Shown one piece after another: positions 8,866 through 18,800 of a stretch of 64,000 nucleotides of DNA (position 1 is the stretch's first letter; each line of letters begins with the position of its first letter). This stretch comes from Orrella sp037026685 (lineage in GTDB: Bacteria > Pseudomonadota > Gammaproteobacteria > Burkholderiales > Burkholderiaceae_B), in assembly GCF_037026685.1 (NCBI RefSeq), contig NZ_JBANET010000005.1, forward strand, positions 1 through 64,000, read 5' to 3'. Below the pieces are notes generated by a model. The model searched no databases, had not been told where the DNA came from, and saw only the letters and a list, made by a program, of their open reading frames with translations. A program made the translations under genes and the position numbers.

Positions 8866-9175
8866 GGGGATCTCCTGCAGAGAAAACGGGCTGGCAGCCG
8901 CCCGCCGCCCGGACCGGCCCAGGGGCCGTCTACGTCCATACAACTTTAAAGACTTTAATCGGACGGGCCACCGTCATGGAAGTTCATAAAGATGTCTACG
9001 GGTTTTCCCTGGTTCCACCCGGCACGGCCTCGGAAAAAAAGTGGAAATGTTCATGTTTGAAAACGCTGGATGTTTAGATTTATGAACATCGGCGGTATAT
9101 TGCTGCGTCTTTCCGGGCAAGCGCACCGCCTCGCGTCCCTGCCGCTTGCCGCCGTTAAAAGCTTCCGCCGCCGTC
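8866..9175. other. Intergenic region between divergent genes
   Basis: These 310 bases separate two divergent genes. I see no gene here. The stretch 8940-9100 is markedly more AT-rich than its surroundings and should hold both promoters. It contains GTTCAT at 8982, 9049 and, inverted, 9082-9087, including one perfect 8-bp inverted repeat annotated separately. Confidence 0.6.
9047..9089. repeat. Inverted repeat ATGTTCAT/ATGAACAT, possible operator
   Basis: ATGTTCAT at 9047-9054 and ATGAACAT at 9082-9089 are perfect complements separated by 27 bases. They lie about 90 bases upstream of the antiporter gene in an AT-rich promoter-like region. A related GTTCAT lies at 8982. It could be a regulator site or a chance match in AT-rich DNA; no regulator gene is adjacent. 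Confidence 0.35.
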
Positions 9176-10456
9176 ATGTCCGTCACTCCCATCGAAATCC
9201 TGGCCACGGCGCTGTTCGCGCTGGCCGTGCTGCACACCTTTTCCGTCCCGGTGTTCGCCCGCCTGGCTCACCGCAACGGCCCGCACGCGGGCATCTGGCA
9301 CCTGCTCTCGGAAGTCGAGGCGGTGTTCGGCGTCTGGGCCTTCGTGCTGATCGTGGGCATGGCGGCGCTGGCGGGCCCGTCCTCGGCCATCGAGTACCTG
9401 GACACCCGCAATTTCACCGAGCCGCTGTTCGTGTTCGCGATCATGGTCGTGGCCGCCAGCCGGCCGATCATCGACCTGGTTGGGTGGCTGGTGCGGGTGA
9501 TCTCCCACGCGCTGCCCATGCCGCGCGAGCTGTCCACCTTCTTCGTCACCCTGTCGGTGGTGCCGCTGGCCGGCTCGCTGGTCACCGAGCCGGCGGCCAT
9601 GACGCTGGCCGCGCTGCTGCTGCGCCGCGCCTATTTCAGCGTGCCCGGGCAGACCGGCTTCAAGTACCTGACCCTGGGCGTGCTGTTCGTGAACGTGTCC
9701 ATCGGCGGGGTCATCACCGCCTATGCCGCCCCGCCCGTGCTGATGGTGGCCGGCACCTTCGGCTGGGATACGGCCTACATGGCCACGCATTTCGGCTGGC
9801 GCGCGGCCATCGCCGTGTTCCTGAACGCGACGGTGCTCACCTTCGTCTGCCGCAAGGCCCTGCTCGCCGGCGAAGTCGGCCGCCAGCACGGCGCCGCCGA
9901 GACAAACGAGAGCCGGCCGGCGGTGCCCTGGCCCTTCATCGCGATCCACGTCGCCTTCCTGGTGGCCGTGGTGCTGACCGCGCACCATCCCGCGGTTTTC
10001 CTCGGCCTGCTGATGCTGTTCATCGGCTTTTGCGAGGCCTACAAGCGCCACCAGTCGCGCCTGATGATCAAGGAGGGCCTGATGGTGGGCTTTTTCCTGG
10101 CCGGCCTGGTGGTGCTGGGCGGCTTGCAGCGCTGGTGGCTGCAGGACCTGCTGGGGGGGCTGTCCCCCATGGTGCTGTTCTGGGGCTCGGCGGCGCTGAC
10201 GGCCATCACCGACAACGCCGCGCTGACCTACCTGGGCTCGCTGGTCGAGGGCACCTCCGACATCTGGCGCTACATGCTGGTGGCCGGCGCGGTCTCGGGC
10301 GGCGGCCTGACGGTGATCGCCAACGCGCCCAACCCGGCGGGCTTTGCCATCCTCAAGGGCACCTTTCCCGACGGGGCGATCTCGGCTGGCCGGCTGCTGC
10401 TGGCCGCGCTGGCGCCCACGCTGGTGGCCGCCTGCCTGTTCCTGCTGCCGGTCTGA
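9176..10456 (+). CDS. Putative Na+/H+ antiporter (PF07399-type)
   Basis: This 426-residue membrane protein has about 11-12 hydrophobic helices and a polar central loop (residues about 230-250). Conserved charged motifs inside the membrane include SLVTEPAAMTLAALLLRR near residue 140 and TAITDNAALTYLGSL near residue 345, followed by GGGLTVIANAPNPAG. These are the signatures of the Na_H_antiport_3 group, related to the ion-transporter superfamily; transported ions are predicted, not shown. The ATG at 9176 begins the first hydrophobic region; a 10-residue longer form from 9146 is possible. Confidence 0.8.
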   Translation: MSVTPIEILATALFALAVLHTFSVPVFARLAHRNGPHAGIWHLLSEVEAVFGVWAFVLIVGMAALAGPSSAIEYLDTRNFTEPLFVFAIMVVAASRPIIDLVGWLVRVISHALPMPRELSTFFVTLSVVPLAGSLVTEPAAMTLAALLLRRAYFSVPGQTGFKYLTLGVLFVNVSIGGVITAYAAPPVLMVAGTFGWDTAYMATHFGWRAAIAVFLNATVLTFVCRKALLAGEVGRQHGAAETNESRPAVPWPFIAIHVAFLVAVVLTAHHPAVFLGLLMLFIGFCEAYKRHQSRLMIKEGLMVGFFLAGLVVLGGLQRWWLQDLLGGLSPMVLFWGSAALTAITDNAALTYLGSLVEGTSDIWRYMLVAGAVSGGGLTVIANAPNPAGFAILKGTFPDGAISAGRLLLAALAPTLVAACLFLLPV

Positions 10457-10625
10457 GCAAAGGCCCGGTATGCCCGCCGTTTCCCCGGGTGTTCGGGCTA
10501 CCGGCACGCGCAGCAAAACCCGTTAAAATCCAGCGTTTTACGTCTTTGTTGCGTTCCGGGCCGCGCGGCTCATGCGCGCCGCGGCCCGAAGCGATCCGGG
10601 GCGGTATCCCCGGGGAGTCCATATC

Positions 10626-10997
10626 GTGCCGATCTATGCCTATCAGTGCAGCGCCTGCGGCCATGCCCAGGACGTGCTGCAGAAAATGTCCGACAGCCCG
10701 CTGACCGTGTGTCCCGCCTGCGGGCAATCCACCTACGTCAAGCAGGTGACCGCCGCCGGTTTCCAGCTCAAGGGATCGGGCTGGTACGTGACCGATTTCC
10801 GCAACAACAACGGCGGCGGCGCCAAGCCGGCCGGCAAGCCCGCCGAGGGCGCGGCGCCGGACAGCGGCGCCGGCGCCGCGTCCGGCAGCACCGCTTCGGG
10901 CGGTGCTGCTTCGGGCGGTGCTGCTTCGGGCGGTGCTGCTTCGGGCGGTGCCGCCACGCCGGCGCCGGCCGCGCCCGCAGCCGCGCCGGCGGCGTAA
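10626..10997 (+). CDS. FmdB-family zinc-ribbon protein with repetitive tail
   Basis: The 123-residue protein starts with the FmdB/CxxC zinc-ribbon domain: MPIYAYQCSACG at residues 1-12, a second CPAC pair near residue 36, and the family-typical GFQLKGSGWYVTDF at about residues 52-65. The rest is a Gly/Ala/Ser/Pro-rich disordered tail built partly from a 15-bp tandem repeat. The family is called a putative regulatory protein, but its function is unproven. The GTG at 10626 was chosen because MPIYAY is the family start and GGGGAG lies upstream. A TAAAAT hexamer at 10524-10529 may be the -10 element. It lies 88 bases before aspS, an arrangement also common in related bacteria. Confidence 0.85.
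   Translation: MPIYAYQCSACGHAQDVLQKMSDSPLTVCPACGQSTYVKQVTAAGFQLKGSGWYVTDFRNNNGGGAKPAGKPAEGAAPDSGAGAASGSTASGGAASGGAASGGAASGGAATPAPAAPAAAPAA
10893..10952 (+). repeat. Four tandem copies of a 15-bp unit inside the FmdB gene
   Basis: The unit GCTTCGGGCGGTGCT occurs four times end to end (10893, 10908, 10923, 10938), the last copy differing only in its final base. Each unit encodes Ala-Ser-Gly-Gly-Ala, so copy-number change leaves the frame intact. Near-identical copies at the DNA level suggest recent slippage expansion. Confidence 0.9.
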
Positions 10998-11085
10998 GCG
11001 GCGGGCCGCCCCGCTTTTCCTGGCCTCGCGCCGGCGCGTCCGGCCGGGGCCTGCAAAGATCCAACCCATTACGGAGCTATCCCGC

Positions 11086-12876
<1,791 letters not shown>

Positions 12877-12890
12877 GCAAGGGGCGCGGC

Positions 12891-13760
12891 ATGTCGGTGA
12901 TCCGCGTCGTCAGCTACAACATTCACAAGGGCCGCTCGGCCCTTGGGCGGCGCCAGTCGCTCTACGAGCTGCGCCTGGGCCTGCATGGGCTGCGCCCCGA
13001 CCTGGTCTTCCTGCAGGAAGTCCAGGGCCGCAACGAGGTCTCCAACGTGCTGCATGCCCAGCACGAATCGCTGGCCGCCGGCCTGCACATGGAAGCGGCC
13101 TATGGCCGCAACGCCATCCGCGCCGCCACCGACCACGGCAATGCGCTGCTGTCGCGCTTTCGCATCCTGAGCTACGAAAACCAGGACATCTCCGACCACC
13201 GGATGGAGCAGCGCGGCCTGCTGCATGCGCTGGTCCAGATCAAGGACCAGCAGGTGCATTGCTTTGTCGTGCACCTGGGTCTTTTCGCCGGCAGCCGCGT
13301 GCGGCAGATCGGCGCGCTGGTCGACCGCATCGACCAGCTGGTGCCCGACGACGCGCCGCTGCTCATCGCCGGCGATTTCAACGACTGGAAGGACACCCTG
13401 TCGCCGCTGTTCGTGCGGCGGCTGGGCGTGTACGAAGTGTTCGCCCACGCGCAGCGCGCCCACAACCCCGGGCTGCCTACCTTGCGCGAATCGGTGCGCA
13501 GCCTGCGCGATGCCCTGCTGCACGGCCAGCCCCGCCCCGGCGGCAAGGGGCCGGTGCTGCGCAACAACCAGCTGGGCGTGGAAGGCGCCTTCTGCCTGCT
13601 GCCGCCGCCGCGCACCTTCCCGGCCGCCTTCCCTTGGTTCCGGCTCGACCGCATCTACCAGCGCGGCTTCGCGGTGCGCAGCGCGCGCGTGCTCAGCGGC
13701 GCGCCCTGGCGCGCCCTGTCGGACCATTCGCCCATCCTGGCCGAGCTCGAACTGCCGTGA
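12891..13760 (+). CDS. Endonuclease/exonuclease/phosphatase family protein (YbhP-like)
   Basis: This is a 289-residue EEP-fold protein. The metal-binding and catalytic landmarks are in order: VVSYNIHKG near residue 7, FLQEVQG near residue 43, HLGLF near residue 127, IAGDFNDWKD near residue 157, and the terminal ALSDHSPILAEL. The fold hydrolyses phosphodiester bonds of DNA or phospholipids. It overlaps by four bases (GTGA) with a cardiolipin synthase gene, the same pairing as E. coli ybhP-ybhO, which points to a lipid-related role rather than DNA repair. Substrate is inferred only. Confidence 0.85.
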   Translation: MSVIRVVSYNIHKGRSALGRRQSLYELRLGLHGLRPDLVFLQEVQGRNEVSNVLHAQHESLAAGLHMEAAYGRNAIRAATDHGNALLSRFRILSYENQDISDHRMEQRGLLHALVQIKDQQVHCFVVHLGLFAGSRVRQIGALVDRIDQLVPDDAPLLIAGDFNDWKDTLSPLFVRRLGVYEVFAHAQRAHNPGLPTLRESVRSLRDALLHGQPRPGGKGPVLRNNQLGVEGAFCLLPPPRTFPAAFPWFRLDRIYQRGFAVRSARVLSGAPWRALSDHSPILAELELP

Positions 13761-14962
13761 AGCGTCCCGCCGCCCGGCTGCATTGGACCGAAGACAACGA
13801 GGTCGCGCTGCTGGAGAACGGCCTGGCCCTGTTCCCGGCGCTGTTCGAGGCCATCGGGCAGGCTGCCGACAGCGTGCACCTGGAGACCTACATCTTCCGG
13901 CTCGACGACGTGGGCCAGGCCCTGCTCGGCTGCCTGGAGCGGGCCTGCGCGCGCGGGGTCAAGGTCAGGGTGGCGATCGACGGCTACGGCAGCGCCGGCA
14001 CCGCCCGGGCGCTGCAGGCGCGGCTGGCGGCCATGGGGGCGCAATGCCGCATCTACCGGCCCGAGCCGCGCCGCGCGGCCTGGCTGGTGCCCAACCGCCG
14101 GCGCCTGCGCCGGCTGCACCGCAAGACCGCGGTGATCGACGGCGAACTGGCGTTCATCGGCGGCATCAACGTCATCGACGACTATGCCGACGAGTCCGAT
14201 GCGCGGCGCATGGATGCGCCCAGGTTCGATTACGCGGTGCGGGTGCGCGGCCCGGTGGTGTCCGAGCTGGCCCATGCCCAGGCCCTGCTGTGGGTGCGCA
14301 TGAACCCGCCGGGCCGCCGTCCCGCCGGCTGGCGCTGGCTGCAGCGGCTGCGCCCGCCGGCGCCGCCGGCCGTGCCGGCCGGCCGCACGCGGGCCGCGCT
14401 GGCCCTGCGCGACAACCTGCGCAACCGCAAGACCATCGAGGCCGCCTATCTGCACGCCATCGGCCAGGCCCGGCGCGAGATCGTCATCGCCAACGCCTAT
14501 TTCCTGCCAGGCCGCAGTTTCCGCAAGGCGCTGCGCCAGGCCGTGCTGCGCGGCGTGCGGGTGCGGCTGCTGCTGCAAGGCATGGTCGAATACCGCATGC
14601 AGTACCACGCCACGCGGGCGCTGTATGACGAGCTGCTGCGCCACGGCATGGAAGTCTACGAATACATGCCCAGCTACCTGCATGCCAAGGTGGCGGTGGT
14701 GGATGACTGGGCCACGGTGGGTTCGTCCAACCTGGATCCGTTCAGCCTGCTTTTGGCGCGCGAAGCCAACCTGATGGTGCGCGACGCCGGTTTCGCCAGC
14801 CAGTTGCGCGCCTCGCTGGAGCGGGCCATCGACACCGGCGGGCGGCGCGTGCTGGCCCACGACTATGGGCGCCGGGGCTGGCTGCACCGGCTGGCCGATG
14901 CCGTCTCGCATGTGCTGTTGCGCATCGCCGTGGCGCTGACGGGCAAGGGTGGCGAATACTAA
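13757..14962 (+). CDS. clsB: Cardiolipin synthase B-like phospholipase D family protein
   Basis: This 401-residue protein has two HKD phospholipase D motifs: LHRKTAVIDGELAFIGG near residue 120 and LHAKVAVVDDWATVGSSN near residue 310. It has no N-terminal transmembrane pair, unlike ClsA, and so resembles E. coli ClsB/YbhO, which makes cardiolipin and other phospholipids at the inner membrane. The GTG start overlaps the stop of the EEP gene, implying translational coupling. The C-terminus is basic and amphipathic (YGRRGWLHRLADAV), suitable for membrane association. Confidence 0.87.
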   Translation: MKRPAARLHWTEDNEVALLENGLALFPALFEAIGQAADSVHLETYIFRLDDVGQALLGCLERACARGVKVRVAIDGYGSAGTARALQARLAAMGAQCRIYRPEPRRAAWLVPNRRRLRRLHRKTAVIDGELAFIGGINVIDDYADESDARRMDAPRFDYAVRVRGPVVSELAHAQALLWVRMNPPGRRPAGWRWLQRLRPPAPPAVPAGRTRAALALRDNLRNRKTIEAAYLHAIGQARREIVIANAYFLPGRSFRKALRQAVLRGVRVRLLLQGMVEYRMQYHATRALYDELLRHGMEVYEYMPSYLHAKVAVVDDWATVGSSNLDPFSLLLAREANLMVRDAGFASQLRASLERAIDTGGRRVLAHDYGRRGWLHRLADAVSHVLLRIAVALTGKGGEY

Positions 14963-15079
14963 CTTTTCGTATAGTTTGGATACCGCATGTCGTCAGCGGG
15001 AAATGCGGCCGGGCACTACACTGGCTCTCCCTGCGCGCGCCCGCGCCGCACCCTGCCTTAGTCAGAAGGAGACTGCAGT

Positions 15080-17533
15080 ATGGCCAGCCACCCCTCCAGC
15101 GAGCAACATTCGGGCACGGTGGCCGTGCGCAAGGTGGCCGTGCTGGGCGCAGGCGTCATGGGCGCGCAGATCGCCGCGCATTGCGCCAACGCGGGCGTGG
15201 CGGTCGTGCTGTACGACCTGCCTGCCCCGCAGGGCCCGCGCAACGGCATCGCCGAGGCGGCCATCGCCAGGCTGCAAGGCATCAAGCCCGCGCCGCTGGC
15301 CGCGCCGGGCCTGGGCGCGCGCATCCAGCCGGCCAACTACGCCGAGCACCTGGACCTGCTGGCCGACTGCGACCTGGTCATCGAGGCGGTGGCCGAGCGC
15401 CTGGAGATCAAGCGCGAGCTCTACGAAAAGATCGTGCCGGCGTTGGGTCCGCACGTGATCCTGGCCTCCAACACCTCGGGCCTGTCCATCGGCGAACTGG
15501 CCAAGGTGCTGCCGGCCGGGCTGCGCCCGCGTTTTTGCGGGGTGCACTTCTTCAATCCCCCCCGCTACATGCACCTGGTCGAGCTGATTCCCACGGCCGA
15601 GACCGAGGCCGGGCTGCTGGACCAGTTGGAAACCTTCCTGGTCTCGGCGCTGGGCAAGGGCGTGGTGCGCGCGCGCGATACCCCCAATTTCGTGGGCAAT
15701 CGCATCGGCGTGTTCGGCATCCTGGCCGCCGATATCGAGGCGCGCAGGTTCGGGCTTACCTACGATGTGGTGGACGAGCTGACCGGCAAGCGGCTGGGCC
15801 GCGCCAAGTCGGGTACCTACCGCACGGCCGACGTGGTGGGCCTGGATACGCTGGCCCATGTGATCGAGACCCTGCAGCGCGGCTTGCCCGAGGATCCTTT
15901 CCGCAGCCATTTCGCCATGCCGCGCGCCCTGTCCGGCCTGCTCGAGAAAAAGGCCCTGGGCCAGAAGAGCGGCGCGGGCTTCTACCGCAAGGAAGGCAAG
16001 GACATTCTGCGCCTGGATCCGTCCAGCGGCCGCTACGTGCCGGCCGAGGGCCGCGTCGATGACGAGGTGGCCGCCATCCTGGCCCAGCGCGACGCGGGCG
16101 CGCGCCTGAAGGCGCTGCGCGAATCCGAGCACCCGCAGGCGCGCTTCGTGTGGGCGCTGCTGCGCGACACCTTCCATTACAGCGCGGTGCACCTGGCCCA
16201 GATCGCCAATAGCGCGCGCGACGTGGACCTGGCCATGCGCTGGGGCTTCGGCCACGAGCAAGGGCCATTCGAGCTCTGGCAGGCCGCGGGCTGGCGCCAG
16301 GTGGCCGGCTGGATCGCCGACGACATCCGTGCCGGCGAGGCGCTGTCCTCGCAGCCGCTGCCCGAATGGGTCACCAAGGGGCCGGTGCCCGAGGCGGGCG
16401 GGGTGCATACCACCAAGGGTTCCTGGAACCCCCGGCTGGGCCGCTTCGAGCCGCGCTCGGCGCTGCCGGTCTATGCCCGGCAGATCTCGCCGCTGCGGCT
16501 GTTCGGCGAACTGGGCCGCTCGGCCACGCGGGTCTCGGCCGCGGGCGGGCGGGTGCTGCACGAGGACGAGGCGCTGCGGCTGTGGACCCTGCCCGCGCCG
16601 CACCCGGCCGACGTGCTGGTGGCCTCGTTCAAGACCAAGATGCACACCATCAGCCCGCAGGTCACGCGCGGCCTGCTGCAGGCCATCGAACAGGCCGAGG
16701 CGGGCTTTCGCGGCCTGGTCATCTGGCAGGACGGCCAGCCCTTTTCGGCCGGGGCCGATCTCAAGGCCATGCTGCCGGCCTTCCAGGAGGGCGGCCCGCA
16801 GGCGCTGGAGCCCGAAGAGCGCCGCATGCAGGAGCTGGCCCTGCGCCTGCGCTATGCGCAGGTGCCTACCGTGGCCGCGCTCAGCGGCCTGACGCTGGGC
16901 GGCGGCTGCGAGCTGGCGGTGCACTGCGCCAGCCGCGTGGCCCATCTGGAAACCTATATCGGGCTGGTCGAGGTGGGCGTGGGCCTGGTCCCCGGCGCGG
17001 GCGGGCTGGCGTATTGCGCGCGCCGCGCCGCCGAGCAGCAGGCGCTGGCCGCGCCCGGTGCGCCGCTGCTGCACTTCCTGCAGAAATTCGCCCAGGCCGT
17101 GGCCGGCGCCAAGGTGGCCGGCTCGGCGCGCGAAGGCATCGCGCTGGGCTATCTGCGCGAGTCCGATCCCATCGTGATGAACGAGCATGAGCTGCTCTAC
17201 GTGGCGGTGCGCCAGGCCCACATGCTGGCCGAGGCGGGCTGGCGCGCCCCGGTGCCCGAGCGCTTCCCGGTGGCCGGGCGCGACGGCATCGCCACGCTGA
17301 CCGCGCAGCTGGTCAACCTGCGCGAAGGCGGCTATATCTCCGAGCACGATTTCCTGCTGGGCCGCACCGTGGCCGAGGTGCTGTGCGGCGGCGAGGTCGA
17401 TCCGGGCACGCTGGTGGACGAGCACTGGCTGCTGGCGCTGGAGCGCCGCGCCTTCCTGTCGCTGCTGGCGCACCCCAAGTCGCAGGCGCGCATCGAAGGC
17501 ATGATGAAGACCGGCAAGCCGGTGCGCAACTGA
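15080..17533 (+). CDS. Bifunctional 3-hydroxyacyl-CoA dehydrogenase/enoyl-CoA hydratase
   Basis: This 817-residue enzyme covers two steps of fatty-acid beta-oxidation. The NAD-binding domain comes first (VLGAGVMGAQIAAHCANAG at residues 15-33; FFNPPRYMHLVELIPT near 155-170), then two 3HCDH C-terminal domains, and last a crotonase domain from about residue 500, with GLTLGGGCELAVHC and VEVGVGLVPGAGG supplying the two catalytic glutamates. This order is that of Bacillus FadN, opposite to E. coli FadB. Both active sites look intact. The start has AAGGAGA upstream. The thiolase gene follows after 11 bases with its own AAAGGAG. Confidence 0.93.
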   Translation: MASHPSSEQHSGTVAVRKVAVLGAGVMGAQIAAHCANAGVAVVLYDLPAPQGPRNGIAEAAIARLQGIKPAPLAAPGLGARIQPANYAEHLDLLADCDLVIEAVAERLEIKRELYEKIVPALGPHVILASNTSGLSIGELAKVLPAGLRPRFCGVHFFNPPRYMHLVELIPTAETEAGLLDQLETFLVSALGKGVVRARDTPNFVGNRIGVFGILAADIEARRFGLTYDVVDELTGKRLGRAKSGTYRTADVVGLDTLAHVIETLQRGLPEDPFRSHFAMPRALSGLLEKKALGQKSGAGFYRKEGKDILRLDPSSGRYVPAEGRVDDEVAAILAQRDAGARLKALRESEHPQARFVWALLRDTFHYSAVHLAQIANSARDVDLAMRWGFGHEQGPFELWQAAGWRQVAGWIADDIRAGEALSSQPLPEWVTKGPVPEAGGVHTTKGSWNPRLGRFEPRSALPVYARQISPLRLFGELGRSATRVSAAGGRVLHEDEALRLWTLPAPHPADVLVASFKTKMHTISPQVTRGLLQAIEQAEAGFRGLVIWQDGQPFSAGADLKAMLPAFQEGGPQALEPEERRMQELALRLRYAQVPTVAALSGLTLGGGCELAVHCASRVAHLETYIGLVEVGVGLVPGAGGLAYCARRAAEQQALAAPGAPLLHFLQKFAQAVAGAKVAGSAREGIALGYLRESDPIVMNEHELLYVAVRQAHMLAEAGWRAPVPERFPVAGRDGIATLTAQLVNLREGGYISEHDFLLGRTVAEVLCGGEVDPGTLVDEHWLLALERRAFLSLLAHPKSQARIEGMMKTGKPVRN

Positions 17534-17544
17534 AAGGAGCATCC

Positions 17545-18744
17545 ATGACCCGCAACGTGCAAGACGCCTACATCGTCGCGGCCACGCGCACCCCCATCGG
17601 CCGCGCCCCGCGCGGCAGCCTGCGCCACTACCGGCCCGACGACCTGCTGGCCATGACGCTGCGCGCGCTGATGGCGCAGGCGCCCTCGCTGGATCCGGCC
17701 GCCGTCGAGGACGTGATCGCCGGCTGCGCCATGCCCGAGGGCTCGCAGGGCCTGAACGTGGCGCGCATCGCGGCGCTGCTGGCCGGCCTGCCGGCCAGCA
17801 CGGGCGGCGCGACCGTCAACCGCTTTTGCGCCTCGGGCCTGACCGCGGTGGCCATGGCCGCCGACCGTATCCGCGTGGGCGAGGCCGACGTGCTGATCGC
17901 CGCCGGCGTCGAATCCATGAGCCAGAACCCGCCGCTGGGCGCCAACCCCTCGTTCAGCCCGGACATCTTCGCGCGCGACGAGAACCTGGGCATCGCCTTC
18001 GGCATGGGCCTGACCGCCGAACGGGTAGCCGCGCAATGGCAGGTCTCGCGCGAGGACCAGGACGCCTTCGCGCTCGAATCGCATCGCCGGGCGCTGGCCG
18101 CGCAGGCCGCCGGAGAATTCGCCGACGAGATCACGCCGGTCAACGTGATCAACCGCAGCCCCGATCCCGCCACGGGCGAGATCAAGACGCGCAGCGCCCA
18201 GCTGCTGGCCGACGAAGGCCCGCGCGCCGACACCAGCGCCCAGGCGCTGGCCCGCTTGCGCCCGGTGTTCGCCGCGCGCGGCAGCGTCACCGCCGGCAAC
18301 AGCTCGCAGACCTCCGATGGCGCGGGCGCGCTGCTGGTGGTGTCCGAACGGGCGCTCAAGACCCACAAGCTGACGCCGCTGGCGCGCTTCGTGACCTTCG
18401 CCGTGCGGGGCGTGCCGCCCGAGATCATGGGCATCGGCCCCAAGGAGGCCGTGCCGGCCGCCCTGAAGCAGGCCGGCCTGAAGCTGGGGCAGATGGGCTG
18501 GATCGAGCTGAACGAGGCCTTCGCCGCCCAGTCGCTGGCGGTGATCCGCGACCTGGGGCTGGATCCGGCCGTGGTCAATCCGCTGGGCGGGGCGATCGCG
18601 CTGGGCCATCCGCTGGGGGCCACGGGCGCCATCCGCTCGGCGACCGCCATCCACGCGATGCGCCGGCGCAAGCTCGACTACGCCATGGTGACCATGTGCG
18701 TGGGCACCGGCATGGGCGCGGCCGGGATCTTCCAGCGGGTCTAG
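17545..18744 (+). CDS. Acetyl-CoA acyltransferase (3-ketoacyl-CoA thiolase)
   Basis: This 399-residue thiolase performs the last step of the beta-oxidation cycle. The acyl-accepting cysteine lies in NRFCASGL near residue 95, the histidine in GGAIALGHPLGATG near residue 352, and the second cysteine in MCVGTGMGAAG near residue 385. The protein has normal family length. It is cotranscribed with the multifunctional dehydrogenase/hydratase just upstream, so the two probably form an alpha/beta-type complex. No fadD or acyl-CoA dehydrogenase is in the window. Confidence 0.94.
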   Translation: MTRNVQDAYIVAATRTPIGRAPRGSLRHYRPDDLLAMTLRALMAQAPSLDPAAVEDVIAGCAMPEGSQGLNVARIAALLAGLPASTGGATVNRFCASGLTAVAMAADRIRVGEADVLIAAGVESMSQNPPLGANPSFSPDIFARDENLGIAFGMGLTAERVAAQWQVSREDQDAFALESHRRALAAQAAGEFADEITPVNVINRSPDPATGEIKTRSAQLLADEGPRADTSAQALARLRPVFAARGSVTAGNSSQTSDGAGALLVVSERALKTHKLTPLARFVTFAVRGVPPEIMGIGPKEAVPAALKQAGLKLGQMGWIELNEAFAAQSLAVIRDLGLDPAVVNPLGGAIALGHPLGATGAIRSATAIHAMRRRKLDYAMVTMCVGTGMGAAGIFQRV

Positions 18745-18800
18745 CGGCGCCGGCCCCGCGGGCCGTGGGCATGCGGGCGGCCAGCCGGCGTCAACAGGCC

